From the NCBI GenBank assembly GCA_900542055.1, contig UQMA01000011.1, forward strand, positions 1 through 41,731: DNA of 41,731 nt, given 5' to 3'. Made by a program: the position numbers and the translations under genes. Each line of letters starts with the position of its first letter. Position 1 is the first letter of the stretch. Below are positions 23,990 through 33,579 of this stretch, piece after piece. This DNA is from an uncultured Azospirillum sp. (lineage in GTDB: Bacteria > Pseudomonadota > Alphaproteobacteria > RF32 > CAG-239). The notes beneath the pieces were generated by a model, which was not told where the DNA came from, did not search any database, and saw only the letters and a program-made list of their open reading frames with translations.

Positions 23990-26900
23990 ATGAATGAAAT
24001 TATGAAATTTTTTGGCCAACAGCCGGCTAATGGAGATTCTTTCGATGAAATTAAAATTTCTATCGCTTCTCCTGAACAAATTCGTTCATGGTCGTATGGT
24101 GAGGTCAAAAAGCCGGAAACCATTAACTATCGTACGTTCAAGCCGGAAAAAGACGGTTTGTTCTGCGCTCGTATTTTTGGTCCGGTAAAAGATTATGAAT
24201 GCTTGTGCGGTAAGTACAAGAGAATGAAATATCGCGGTATTGTATGCGAAAAGTGCGGTGTTGAAGTTACGCTGTCAAGCGTTCGCCGTGAAAGAATGGG
24301 ACACATCGAACTGGCTGCGCCGGTTGCTCATATTTGGTTTTTGAAATCTTTGCCTTCACGCATTTCTATGCTGACAGACATTGGTGTAAAATCATTGGAA
24401 AGAGTGCTTTATTTTGAAAGCTACATCGTTATCGAACCAGGGTTGACACCATTGGGTATGCACGAAATGCTGACTGAAGAACAATATCAGGAAGCTATTG
24501 ACGAATACGGGGAAGATTCATTCCGTGCCGGCATCGGTGCAGAAGCTATTAAAGAAATTTTGGCTTCTATCGATTTGGAAGAAGAACGCAAAAATATCCG
24601 TGCTGAACTGAAAGACAATGCTTCTGAAGCCAAACGCAAAAAGTTGGTTAAACGTTTGAAAATCATCGAAGCATTCCTCGAATCAAATACAAAACCAGAA
24701 TGGATGATTTTGGATGTTTTGCCGGTTATTCCGCCGGAATTGCGTCCGTTGGTTCCATTGGACGGTGGCCGTTTTGCAACATCTGATTTGAACGATTTGT
24801 ATCGCCGCGTTATTAACCGTAACAACCGTTTGAAGAGATTGCTGGAATTGCATGCGCCGGATATTATCATCCGCAATGAAAAACGCATGCTGCAGGAATC
24901 TGTTGATGCTTTGTTTGATAACGGTCGTCGTTCGCGGGCCATTACCGGTACCAATAAACGTCCGTTAAAATCACTTTCAGATATGCTGAAAGGTAAACAA
25001 GGCCGTTTCCGCCAAAACTTGTTGGGTAAACGTGTTGACTATTCTGGTCGTTCAGTTATTACCGTTGGTCCTGAGCTCAAATTGCAGCAATGCGGTCTGC
25101 CTAAGAAGATGGCTTTGGAACTGTTCAAACCTTTTGTTTATGCAAAACTTGAGCTTTACGGACATGCAACAACAATCAAAGCCGCTAAGCGCATGGTTGA
25201 AAAAGAACGTCCGGAAGTATGGGATATTTTGGAGGAAGTTATTCGCGAACATCCTGTATTGCTGAACCGTGCGCCGACCTTGCACAGACTTGGTATTCAG
25301 GCTTTTGAACCGGTTTTGGTCGAAGGTAAAGCTATTCACTTGCACCCGTTGGTATGTACGGCTTTCAATGCTGACTTCGATGGCGACCAAATGGCTGTAC
25401 ACGTTCCGTTGTCTGTAGAAGCACAGCTCGAAGCACGTGTTTTGATGATGTCAACCAACAACGTTTTGTCTCCGGCTTCGGGTAAACCTATTATCGTTCC
25501 GACACAAGATATGGTATTGGGTATTTACTACTTGACTTATGATGCCGAAGGTTTGAAAGGCGAAGGTTCTGTTTTTGCTGATTACAACGAAGTTTTGTTG
25601 GCTCTTGACGCAAAAGTTATTGATTTGCACAGCAAAATCAAATGCCGTATGCAATATGTCGATGAAAACGGTGAGAGCAAACGCGGTATTGTTGATACAA
25701 CAGCCGGCCGTTTGATGGTTGCCGAAATTTTGCCGCAAGACAAGAATGTTCCGTTTGCTTTGGTTAACCGCTTGGTTAAAAAGAAAGAAATCGGTGAAAT
25801 CATCGATATCATTTATCGTCACTGCGGACAAAAAGAAACCGTTATGTTTGTTGACCGCTTGATGACTCTTGGTTTTCAGAACGCATGTAAAGCCGGTATT
25901 TCGTTCGGTAAAGATGACTTGATTGTTCCTGATGCCAAGAAAGAATTGGTTGCTGAAACCGAAAAACAAGTTAAAGAATTTGAACAGCAGTATCAAAACG
26001 GTTTAATCACCAAAGGTGAAAAATACAATAAAGTTATTGATATTTGGGCTGCTTGCACGGATAAAGTTGCCGATGAGATGATGAAAAACATTTCAAAGAC
26101 CGAAAATGGATACATCAACTCAGTTTATATGATGGCTCACTCCGGTGCGCGTGGTTCTGCCGCTCAAATGCGTCAGGTTGCCGGTATGCGTGGTTTGATG
26201 GCTAAACCGAGCGGTGAAATTATTGAACAGCCGATTATTTCAAACTTTAAAGAAGGTTTGACTGTGTTGGAATACTTTAACTCTACCCACGGTGCTCGTA
26301 AAGGTTTGGCAGATACAGCTTTGAAAACCGCAAACTCAGGTTATTTGACCCGTCGTTTGGTTGATGTTGCACAAGATGTGGTTGTTACTGAACAAGATTG
26401 CGGAACAGAACGCGGAATTATTGTTCGTCCGGTTGTCGATGGCGGTAACGTTATTGTTTCTATAGGTGAACGTATTTTGGGCCGAACCATTCAAGAAGAC
26501 ATTGTTCATCCTGAAACCGGTGAAGTTTTGGTTGCCAAAGGCAAACTGATTGATGAAAACGATGTTGAAGTTGTTGAAAAAGCCGGTGTTGAACAAGTTA
26601 AAATCCGTTCTGTTTTAACTTGCGAATGCAAAAACGGTGTTTGCGCTGCTTGTTATGGCCGTGACTTGGCCCGCGGTACTCCGGTTAATATCGGTGAAGC
26701 TGTCGGTGTTATTGCTGCTCAGTCAATTGGTGAACCTGGTACACAGTTAACCATGAGAACTTTCCACATCGGTGGTGCGGCTTCTAAATCAGCTGAACAA
26801 TCGACTGTCGAAGTTCCTTTTGCCGGTGAATTGAAATTGGAAAATGGTCATACTATTACCAATGCCGAAGGTGTCGGAATTGTTTTGGCGCGTAACTGCG

Positions 26901-28174
26901 AAATTGTTATCGTTGACAGCAACAATCGTGAAAAATCACGTCATAAAGTTCCTTATGGCACCAGAATTTTGGTTAAGGAAGGCAGCAAAGTTAAAAAAGG
27001 ACAAAAAGTTGCCGAATGGGATCCGTTTACCGTTCCTGTTATTACTGAAAAAGCCGGTCGGGTTGAATGGATTGACCTTATCAGCAATGTATCTTTAGAA
27101 GAACATGTTGACGAAACAACAGGCGTTGTTGACAATATTGTTATTGATTGGCACACCGGCGCTAATGCCGCTAACCTTAAACCAAGCATTGGATTGAAAG
27201 ACGAAAACGGCAATGCTGTTACTTTCGATAACGGTAAAGATGTTCGTTACTACTTGTCTGTCGGTGCAATTTTGACTGTTGAAAATGGTGCCGAAGTTAA
27301 AGTTGGCGATGTTGTTGCGAGAATTCCTAGAGAAAGCTCAAAAACAAAAGATATTACCGGTGGTTTGCCGCGTGTTGCCGAGTTGTTTGAAGCTCGTCAC
27401 CCGAAAGATCAGGCTATTATTTCCGATATTGACGGTATTGTTGAATTTGGTAAAGACTATAAAGCCAAACAGCGTATTACCGTTGTTCCTCAGAAGGGTG
27501 AGCCTGTTGAATATCTGATTCCGAAAGGCCGTCATTTGGCCGTTCAGGAAGGCGATATGGTTAAGAAAGGCGATATGTTAGTTGAAGGTACGCCTGCACC
27601 TCATGATATTTTACGCGTTTTGGGTGTAGAAAAATTGGCTGAATATCTGGTCAAAGAAGTTCAAGACGTATATCGTTTGCAAGGTGTTAAAATCAACGAT
27701 AAGCACATTGAAGTTATTGTTTCTCAAATGCTGCGTAAAGTTGAAATCAGAGTTCCTAACGATACAACTTTCTTGATTGGCGAACAGGTCGACAGAGATG
27801 TCTTTGAAGCAGAAAACGAAAAAACTATTGCCGAAGGCGGTGTTCCTGCTGAGGCTGATCCGGTTCTGCTTGGTATTACTAAGGCTTCATTGCAGACTAA
27901 GTCGTTTATTTCGGCTGCATCCTTCCAGGAAACAACCAGAGTTTTGACAGAAGCTGCTGTTGAAGGCAAAGTAGACCACTTGACTGGTTTGAAAGAAAAC
28001 GTCATCGTCGGACGCTTGATTCCAGCCGGTACAGGTACTGTTCTGAGAGCTTTGAAGAAAGTGGCTGCACAAAATGACAAGGAAATCCTTGCATTGCGTG
28101 AAGAAGCTCAAAAAGCTCAGCTTGAAGCAAAATCGGAAGAAACTTCTGCCGATGAAGTTAAAAGCGCTGAATAA
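23990..28174 (+). CDS. rpoC: RNA polymerase beta' subunit
   Basis: Beta' subunit, 1394 residues, holding the active-site Mg(II). The N-terminal zinc site has CLCGKY and CEKCGVEV. The clamp and catalytic loop contain AFNADFDGDQMAVHVPLS (the three Asp residues of NADFDGD). The second zinc site is CECKNGVCAACYGRD. The trigger loop region has IGEPGTQLTMRTFHIGG. Start is ATG at 23990 with GGGAG (23976-23980) 9 bases before; the in-frame TTG at 23936 overlaps rpoB and is ignored. The tail is Glu/Ala/Lys-rich, as usual. A terminator follows; the usual rpsL-rpsG-fusA genes are not next. Confidence 0.98.
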   Translation: MNEIMKFFGQQPANGDSFDEIKISIASPEQIRSWSYGEVKKPETINYRTFKPEKDGLFCARIFGPVKDYECLCGKYKRMKYRGIVCEKCGVEVTLSSVRRERMGHIELAAPVAHIWFLKSLPSRISMLTDIGVKSLERVLYFESYIVIEPGLTPLGMHEMLTEEQYQEAIDEYGEDSFRAGIGAEAIKEILASIDLEEERKNIRAELKDNASEAKRKKLVKRLKIIEAFLESNTKPEWMILDVLPVIPPELRPLVPLDGGRFATSDLNDLYRRVINRNNRLKRLLELHAPDIIIRNEKRMLQESVDALFDNGRRSRAITGTNKRPLKSLSDMLKGKQGRFRQNLLGKRVDYSGRSVITVGPELKLQQCGLPKKMALELFKPFVYAKLELYGHATTIKAAKRMVEKERPEVWDILEEVIREHPVLLNRAPTLHRLGIQAFEPVLVEGKAIHLHPLVCTAFNADFDGDQMAVHVPLSVEAQLEARVLMMSTNNVLSPASGKPIIVPTQDMVLGIYYLTYDAEGLKGEGSVFADYNEVLLALDAKVIDLHSKIKCRMQYVDENGESKRGIVDTTAGRLMVAEILPQDKNVPFALVNRLVKKKEIGEIIDIIYRHCGQKETVMFVDRLMTLGFQNACKAGISFGKDDLIVPDAKKELVAETEKQVKEFEQQYQNGLITKGEKYNKVIDIWAACTDKVADEMMKNISKTENGYINSVYMMAHSGARGSAAQMRQVAGMRGLMAKPSGEIIEQPIISNFKEGLTVLEYFNSTHGARKGLADTALKTANSGYLTRRLVDVAQDVVVTEQDCGTERGIIVRPVVDGGNVIVSIGERILGRTIQEDIVHPETGEVLVAKGKLIDENDVEVVEKAGVEQVKIRSVLTCECKNGVCAACYGRDLARGTPVNIGEAVGVIAAQSIGEPGTQLTMRTFHIGGAASKSAEQSTVEVPFAGELKLENGHTITNAEGVGIVLARNCEIVIVDSNNREKSRHKVPYGTRILVKEGSKVKKGQKVAEWDPFTVPVITEKAGRVEWIDLISNVSLEEHVDETTGVVDNIVIDWHTGANAANLKPSIGLKDENGNAVTFDNGKDVRYYLSVGAILTVENGAEVKVGDVVARIPRESSKTKDITGGLPRVAELFEARHPKDQAIISDIDGIVEFGKDYKAKQRITVVPQKGEPVEYLIPKGRHLAVQEGDMVKKGDMLVEGTPAPHDILRVLGVEKLAEYLVKEVQDVYRLQGVKINDKHIEVIVSQMLRKVEIRVPNDTTFLIGEQVDRDVFEAENEKTIAEGGVPAEADPVLLGITKASLQTKSFISAASFQETTRVLTEAAVEGKVDHLTGLKENVIVGRLIPAGTGTVLRALKKVAAQNDKEILALREEAQKAQLEAKSEETSADEVKSAE

Positions 28175-28193
28175 TCGCTTTTGTATCTAATAA

Positions 28194-28225
28194 AATCCCC
28201 GCTGACGCATTCGGCGGGGATTTTT
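28194..28225 (+). terminator. Intrinsic terminator after rpoC
   Basis: AATCCCCGC pairs with GCGGGGATT over an 11-base loop, then TTT. Confidence 0.87.
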
Positions 28226-28252
28226 GTATATTAAAATTTTGTTTGTTGTTCT

Positions 28253-28282
28253 CTTGATTTTTTCTTTTTTGATTTCCTATAT
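28253..28282 (+). promoter_or_regulatory. Candidate sigma-32 promoter for clpB
   Basis: CTTG (28253-28256; CTTGAT), 19 bases, then CCTATAT (28276-28282). This resembles the alphaproteobacterial heat-shock consensus CTTG-N17/18-CYTATNT, one base longer. It lies 21 bases before the clpB start, in the right place for a heat-shock gene. Confidence 0.45.
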
Positions 28283-28303
28283 AAATTATAGGAGATGAAA
28301 AAT

Positions 28304-30865
28304 ATGGATTTAGAAAAATTTACGACACGTTCGCAAGAACTGATTAAAACCGCTGTCGATACGGCTGTTGCCGGAAAAAGACAGTATGTTACGGCTTTAT
28401 CTCTTCTGCATGCAATTATGCAATCGCGAGATAATGTTGTTGAAAAACTGATAAATGAAGCTGGAGGCAACTCTGAACTTTTGCAAGCAAGCGTTGAACA
28501 GGCTTATGCAAAAGTTCCGCAAGTTTCAGGAAATATACAAACTGTTATGTCTCAGGATTTTTCGGCTGTTACTTTGGCCGCAGAGCAGGTTGCTGAAAAA
28601 GCTAATGACAAATATGTGACGGTTGAGCGCTTGCTGCAGGCTTTATCTATGACTGCAGGTAATCAGGCTTATGATTTATTGAAAGAAAACGGGGTCAGCC
28701 CTCAAAAACTCAATCAGGCAATAGCGACTTATCGGCAAGGCCGTTTGGCAGATAGCGAAAGTGCGGAAGATAATTTTGAAGCACTCAAAAAATATGCCAT
28801 TGATATAACAGCAAAAGCCAAAGAAGGAAAGCTTGATCCCGTTATAGGGCGTGATCAGGAAATCAGACGTACAATTCAGGTCTTGTCGCGCCGCACTAAA
28901 AATAATCCTGTATTAATCGGCGAACCGGGGGTAGGTAAAACAGCGATTGTTGAAGGTTTGGCAATGCGCATTATTAACAATGATGTGCCGGAAAGCCTTA
29001 AAGGCAAAAGATTGTTGGCGCTTGATATGGGAGCTTTGATTGCCGGAGCTAAGTTCAGAGGCGAATTTGAAGAGCGTTTGAAAGCTGTCTTAAAAGATGT
29101 GGAAGCATCAGACGGAAGTATCATTTTGTTTATTGATGAAATGCACACTATTGTCGGCGCTGGAGCCAGCGAAGGTTCAATGGATGCTTCAAACCTGCTT
29201 AAACCTGCATTGGCACGCGGTGAACTTCATTGCCTTGGGGCGACAACATTGAGCGAATATAAAAAATATGTTGAAAAAGATGCAGCTTTAGCTCGGCGTT
29301 TTCAACCGGTCTATGTTTCTGAGCCCGGAATTGAAGAAAGTATTTCTATTTTGCGCGGAATTAAAGAAAAATTTGAACTTCATCACGGAGTGCGTATTTC
29401 AGACAGTGCTTTGATTGCAGCGGTTACTTTATCTAACCGTTATATCAGCGATCGTTTTTTGCCGGATAAGGCAATTGACTTGATGGATGAAGCGGCAAGT
29501 TCTTTGCGTATGGCTGTTGATTCTAAACCTGAGGAATTGGACACTCTTGATCGAAAAATTTTGCAGTTAAAAATAGAACGGGAAGCTCTGAAAAAAGAAA
29601 AAGACGAGCAATCTAAAAAACGTTTGGAAGAAATCGAGAAAGAAATTGCCGATGAAGGTGAAAAAGCTCAACGCTTGACTGAAAAATGGCAGTCAGGAAA
29701 GCAAGCTTTGGCTGATTTGACTAATGTTAAAGATCAATTGGATAAAGCTAAAATAGAAGTAGCTAAGGCTCAACGCGAGGGACGTTTTGAAAAAGCCGGA
29801 GAATTACAATACGGTGAGATTCCGCAATTGGAAAAACGTTTGGCTGAGTTGGAAGAATTGGCTAAAAAACAAAAGAATCAGGCTGAACAAGTTGTAACAG
29901 ATGCTTCTATTGCCGAAGTGGTTTCAAAATGGACGGGGATTCCTGTTGATAAAATGTTGGAGGGCGAAAAAGACAAATTACTTCATATGGAAGAGTTTTT
30001 ATCAAAACGAGTAGTCGGGCAAAAAGAGGCTATTGCGGCAGTTGCTAATGCTGTACGTCGTTCACGGGCAGGTATTAGCGACCACCATCAACCTATAGGT
30101 TCATTTTTATTCCTAGGTCCTACCGGTGTCGGCAAAACCGAATTGAGCAAAGCTTTGGCTGAATTTTTGTTTAATGATGAAAACGCCATGTTCAGAGTTG
30201 ATATGTCTGAATATATGGAAAAACATGCCGTAGCTCGTTTAATTGGTTCTCCTCCGGGGTATGTCGGTTATGAAGAAGGCGGAGCTTTGACAGAATCTGT
30301 TCGCCGCCGTCCTTATCAGGTTATTCTTTTTGATGAGGTTGAAAAGGCTCATCCTGATGTCTTCAATATTTTATTGCAAGTTTTGGACGATGGTCGTTTG
30401 ACAGACAGTAAAGGACGTACAGTTGATTTTAAAAATACGATTATCATTATGACTTCAAACCTTGGTTCTGAAATTCTGATGAAAACCGGAGATAAAAAGG
30501 CTGTTATGGATGTTGTAAAAGCTTCATTCCGACCTGAATTTGTTAACCGTATTGATGAAATCAGTATTTTTGACAAGCTGAAAAAAGAAGATATTAAGCA
30601 AATTGCCAAAATTCAATTGCATAATATTGAAAAACGGCTTGCCGAAAAGAACATCAAGTTGTATTTCACAGACGAAGCGGTCAATTGGATTTGCGATCAT
30701 GGATATGATGAAATGTTTGGTGCACGTCCATTGAAACGTTTGTTAAAAACAGAAGTTGAAAATAAATTGGCTGTTAAAATTTTGGATGGTGAAATCAATG
30801 ATAATGATACCGCCGAAATATCAGTCAAAGATGATGGATTGGAAATAAATAAACTTGATAAATGA
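28304..30865 (+). CDS. clpB: ATP-dependent disaggregase ClpB
   Basis: Hsp100 disaggregase that works with DnaK to rescue aggregated proteins in the cytosol. Domain order: Clp N-domain repeat (about 1-145), AAA1 with Walker A GEPGVGKT and VIGRDQEIRRTIQVL, the long coiled-coil middle domain (about 400-525, Lys/Glu-rich), and AAA2 with Walker A GPTGVGKTELSKALAEF and FRVDMSEYMEKHAVARLIG. The C-terminus has RPLKRLLKTEVENKLA. Start: the ATG at 28304 (MDLEKFTTRSQE) is 9 bases after GGAG (28291-28294); the in-frame ATG at 28295 touches that site. 853 residues, normal length. It overlaps the next small gene by 11 bases. Confidence 0.96.
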   Translation: MDLEKFTTRSQELIKTAVDTAVAGKRQYVTALSLLHAIMQSRDNVVEKLINEAGGNSELLQASVEQAYAKVPQVSGNIQTVMSQDFSAVTLAAEQVAEKANDKYVTVERLLQALSMTAGNQAYDLLKENGVSPQKLNQAIATYRQGRLADSESAEDNFEALKKYAIDITAKAKEGKLDPVIGRDQEIRRTIQVLSRRTKNNPVLIGEPGVGKTAIVEGLAMRIINNDVPESLKGKRLLALDMGALIAGAKFRGEFEERLKAVLKDVEASDGSIILFIDEMHTIVGAGASEGSMDASNLLKPALARGELHCLGATTLSEYKKYVEKDAALARRFQPVYVSEPGIEESISILRGIKEKFELHHGVRISDSALIAAVTLSNRYISDRFLPDKAIDLMDEAASSLRMAVDSKPEELDTLDRKILQLKIEREALKKEKDEQSKKRLEEIEKEIADEGEKAQRLTEKWQSGKQALADLTNVKDQLDKAKIEVAKAQREGRFEKAGELQYGEIPQLEKRLAELEELAKKQKNQAEQVVTDASIAEVVSKWTGIPVDKMLEGEKDKLLHMEEFLSKRVVGQKEAIAAVANAVRRSRAGISDHHQPIGSFLFLGPTGVGKTELSKALAEFLFNDENAMFRVDMSEYMEKHAVARLIGSPPGYVGYEEGGALTESVRRRPYQVILFDEVEKAHPDVFNILLQVLDDGRLTDSKGRTVDFKNTIIIMTSNLGSEILMKTGDKKAVMDVVKASFRPEFVNRIDEISIFDKLKKEDIKQIAKIQLHNIEKRLAEKNIKLYFTDEAVNWICDHGYDEMFGARPLKRLLKTEVENKLAVKILDGEINDNDTAEISVKDDGLEINKLDK

Positions 30866-31295
30866 TGATTTATATCAACAAGCACTGAAGATCGCGGAGA
30901 ATGACGATGTCGCCACTCTCCGCGACAGTGTTGTTTTATATTCTGTTAGTTTTTTGCCTACCAGAGAAAATAAAGACAATGCTTTTGCTTATGTAGCTAA
31001 AACTAAAGGCGCGACAATGATTGATCAAACACCTTGCGGTCGTCGTTTGGTGAAACTGGGGCTTGATGATATTGAGCTCAGTGACGAAGATAAGCTGAAA
31101 GTGGCGGAAGTTTGGAAAATTGCATCGCGTCGTTTTATTGCCGAAGCGTCGGGTAATGTTACAGCTTTTGTTGCAAATGCCGATCCGCGCAGTGTTTTTC
31201 GCAGTATGGAATTGCCTGAAATTATGAAAAATCCTAAAATTCTGTCAATTAATGGAATCGAAAAAAATATTTTCAAATCCAGCCATGGTTGGTAG
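30855..31295 (+). CDS. Unknown protein overlapping clpB end, 146 aa
   Basis: I do not recognise this protein. It starts with TTG at 30855 inside the last codons of clpB; the two nearby ATG codons (30862 and 30865) do not open this frame. It is soluble and alpha/beta-looking: NDDLYQQALKIAENDDVATL at the start, then VVLYSVSFLP, a conserved-looking TKGATMIDQTPCGRRLVKLG, and an acidic helix SDEDKLKVAEVWKIASRRFI. No membrane segment or known motif is seen. Ribosome-binding signal is weak (GGA 11 bases before), which fits coupling to clpB translation. The unbroken frame and shared terminator support a real gene; an accessory role to ClpB is only a guess from position. Confidence 0.6.
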   Translation: MINDDLYQQALKIAENDDVATLRDSVVLYSVSFLPTRENKDNAFAYVAKTKGATMIDQTPCGRRLVKLGLDDIELSDEDKLKVAEVWKIASRRFIAEASGNVTAFVANADPRSVFRSMELPEIMKNPKILSINGIEKNIFKSSHGW

Positions 31296-31337
31296 ATAGG
31301 ATTTCTGATTGGGTAATTAAGATATGTAGTTAAAAAA

Positions 31338-31363
31338 AATCCCCGCATAAAAAGCGGGGATTT
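31338..31363. terminator. Bidirectional intrinsic terminator
   Basis: AAATCCCCGC and GCGGGGATTT form a 10-base perfect stem around ATAAAA-rich loop, with A and T runs on the two sides. It can end the + gene at 31295 and the - gene at 31367. Confidence 0.88.
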
Positions 31364-31366
31364 AAT

Positions 31367-32752
31367 TTATTTTCGAGCTAATTTTTCGTTCTTTTGCTTT
31401 TCGGCAAACATTTTTTCACGGGTATCATTTATTTTTGCAACTTGCCGCTTAAAGTTAGTTAGGTTTTTCCCTCTTAAGTTTTCTGAAGCAGAAGCTTTGA
31501 TGGTTAAAGGATTAACTCTTTTGCCTCTGTGGATAACTTCATAGTGCAGATGTGGTCCTGTTGAGCGTCCGGTTGAACCTACATAGCCGATAACTTGTCC
31601 TTGTTTAACCCTTGTTCCCGGACGCATACCTTTTGCAAAACCGTTCATGTGTCCATAGGCTGTTGAATATTCGCTGTTATGGCGAATGCGGATATAGTTA
31701 CCATAACCGCTGCGGTATTGCGCAACTTCAATAACACCATCGCCGCCGGCATAAATCAATGAACCTTTAGGAGCAGGGTAATCAATTCCCCAATGAACGC
31801 GTACATCTTTATAAATCGGATGGCGGCGGCGGCCAAAATAAGAGGAAATACGATTAGACTGATATGCCATCGGGCGGCGGCTTAATGTCTTTTTCAGAGC
31901 AAAACCTTTTGAGTTGTAATAATCGATATTGCCGCGGGAATCCTTAAAACGATAAAGTTCCACTTTATTTTTACCAAGAAGAAGAGCCGCATAAATAATA
32001 TTACCATTTTTAGCAACTTTGCCATCGGACGTCAGATAATTTTCATAAATAATTTCGTATCCGTCGCCTTTTTTAACGTCACGGCGAAAATCAACACTGT
32101 AAGAAAAAATGCTGATGAAATTGGCAACTATTTTGCTTGGAACGCCGTTCTTACTCATTGAGTGGGAAAGTGTTCCGTTAATATGCCCAGAAGCAGACAA
32201 TAATTCTTCAATCAATTCATCTTTTTCGATAGCTGCCGTATAAGAGCCGTCGTTGTTGAGAGTTACTTTTAAACGTTCGCCCGTGCGGATTGTTGAAGAT
32301 AAGGTATTAACAACTTTTGAACCGTTTGAATCGGTATTTTCTACATCAATTTGCTGTCCGGCGCGAAAATCACGAGGATTGAATACTTTTTTTACAGACA
32401 TATAAACATCATTAGCGTTGTTATAGTCAACGCCGGTAGCTGTCAAAATATTGAGTAATGTATCACCTGATTTTAACTTTATGCTGTGGTTATTATCATT
32501 TGCAATGGTTTCTTCCTCATTGGTATCAGCAGAATCTGTCATTTGCATATCATCGTCATTTTCAAACGAATCGTCAAAAGCCTCTTCTTCCAGTTGAGCG
32601 ATAGTTGTTTCTGATGAAATAGAAGCCTTAACGGCGGTATTTTTGATAACTACAAAAATCAAAGCTAAAGCCATAACAAAAGTAGAGCAAAAAGTTACCC
32701 AGCATTGCTTTGTTTTGATAGAAGGATATATTTGTTTGACGATTTTTTTCAC
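31367..32752 (-). CDS. M23 peptidoglycan endopeptidase (MepM-like)
   Basis: LytM-type zinc metallopeptidase that cleaves peptide cross-links in peptidoglycan. 461 residues: an uncleaved-type membrane anchor at about 20-38, an acidic low-complexity linker (about 50-85), a LysM-like part (SIKLKSGDTLLNILTATGVD), a middle domain, then the M23 domain with HWGIDYPAPKG (first His, Asp) and HLHYEV (HxH) near 320-425. YGHMNGF and GYVGSTGRSTGPHLHYEV are typical. A basic tail follows. The start is GTG at 32752 (MKKIVK); AAGG lies about 12 bases upstream. All three zinc ligands are present, so an active enzyme is expected rather than a LytM regulator. Confidence 0.92.
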   Translation of the reverse strand: MKKIVKQIYPSIKTKQCWVTFCSTFVMALALIFVVIKNTAVKASISSETTIAQLEEEAFDDSFENDDDMQMTDSADTNEEETIANDNNHSIKLKSGDTLLNILTATGVDYNNANDVYMSVKKVFNPRDFRAGQQIDVENTDSNGSKVVNTLSSTIRTGERLKVTLNNDGSYTAAIEKDELIEELLSASGHINGTLSHSMSKNGVPSKIVANFISIFSYSVDFRRDVKKGDGYEIIYENYLTSDGKVAKNGNIIYAALLLGKNKVELYRFKDSRGNIDYYNSKGFALKKTLSRRPMAYQSNRISSYFGRRRHPIYKDVRVHWGIDYPAPKGSLIYAGGDGVIEVAQYRSGYGNYIRIRHNSEYSTAYGHMNGFAKGMRPGTRVKQGQVIGYVGSTGRSTGPHLHYEVIHRGKRVNPLTIKASASENLRGKNLTNFKRQVAKINDTREKMFAEKQKNEKLARK

Positions 32753-32882
32753 CTAATTATAACCTTATGTAGATTACAGATAAATTCCAAAATGAGAATT
32801 TAACATATTGTCTGAAAATTACCAGATAAAAATTATAAGAGTGTTAATTTTATTATTTTTTTTAAAAAATGTAAAAAAATGC

Positions 32883-32911
32883 TTGCAAAGATAAAAAATG
32901 TTGGTTATAAG
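32883..32911 (+). promoter_or_regulatory. Promoter for tRNA-Asp
   Basis: TTGCAA (32883-32888), 17 bases, TATAAG (32906-32911), then 16 bases to the tRNA. Confidence 0.6.
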
Positions 32912-32927
32912 GAATATCGAATTGAGT

Positions 32928-33004
32928 GGGGGTGTAGCTCAGTTGGTTAGAGCGCCTGCCTGTCACGCAGGAGGTCGCGAGTTCGAGCCTCGTCACTCCC
33001 GCCA
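32928..33004 (+). tRNA. tRNA-Asp (GTC anticodon)
   Basis: 77-base cloverleaf. The acceptor GGGGGTG pairs with CACTCCC (one G-T pair). D-arm GCTC/GAGC; anticodon stem CCTGC/GCAGG with loop CTGTCAC (GTC at 32962-32964); T-arm GCGAG/CTCGT with TTCGAGC. CCA is encoded. Confidence 0.97.
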
Positions 33005-33009
33005 CTATA

Positions 33010-33042
33010 AAAGCCCGTTCGTAAGAACGGGCTTTAGTTTTT
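33010..33042 (+). terminator. Terminator after tRNA-Asp
   Basis: AAAGCCCGTTC and GAACGGGCTTT (perfect 11-base stem, GTAA loop) followed by AGTTTTTG. Confidence 0.9.
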
Positions 33043-33065
33043 GTTAATCCTTCGTTATCGAATAT

Positions 33066-33090
33066 AAAAAGCCCCTCATTTGCAGAGGGG
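33066..33090 (-). terminator. Terminator of the thioredoxin-like gene
   Basis: CCCCTC/GAGGGG with a 7-base loop; on the minus strand it runs into a U-tract (A-run at 33066-33070). Confidence 0.82.
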
Positions 33091-33098
33091 TGTGAAAG

Positions 33099-33464
33099 TT
33101 ATTTTATATTAAATTCAAAGGCTTTTTGCAGTTTGACTTTGTTTTCAAGCCCCCATCCCATAACCATTTGCTGATTGAAGATGATGATTGGGGTGCCGAC
33201 GCTGTTGCCTTTATATTTGTATTTGGAAAGGTAACGCTGCATTAGAATTATGTTTTCTTTATCATAACTTACATCGACTTCGACAACATTAAGATTGGGA
33301 TTTTTTACTTTTAAGCGGTTGTTGATAAATTCCATAGCTTTGCTGCAATGTGAGCAGCCTTGCTGTGTAAATATAAGAATATCAGCTTTTTCATATTTGT
33401 CTTGACCGCAAGCGTTCAATAAAAGAGTAAATACGGCAATGGCGCAAAAAAATATTTTTTTCAT
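33099..33464 (-). CDS. Thioredoxin-fold lipoprotein with CSHC motif
   Basis: Small periplasmic redox protein, 121 residues. The N-terminus MKKIFFCAIAVFTLLLNACG is a lipoprotein signal with lipobox LNAC, so the mature protein should be tethered to a membrane by Cys19. The fold part begins ADILIFTQQGCSHCSKAMEF, a thioredoxin/glutaredoxin-like strand with CSHC, and later GTPIIIF supplies a cis-proline-type TP. The ATG at 33464 follows GGAGAACGAG, a good ribosome site; the open frame upstream is ignored. It may reduce or oxidise envelope cysteines. A partner is not obvious; the DsbA-like gene is 28 kb away. Confidence 0.8.
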   Translation of the reverse strand: MKKIFFCAIAVFTLLLNACGQDKYEKADILIFTQQGCSHCSKAMEFINNRLKVKNPNLNVVEVDVSYDKENIILMQRYLSKYKYKGNSVGTPIIIFNQQMVMGWGLENKVKLQKAFEFNIK

Positions 33465-33579
33465 CTCGTTCTCCTTGTTTAGAGAGCATATTATGTGAAC
33501 AAAATAAAAATTCAAGATGTTTATTTTAATGGATTTTTTAATTTTGCTTATTATTTTATAATAAAAATCAGGAGGATTG

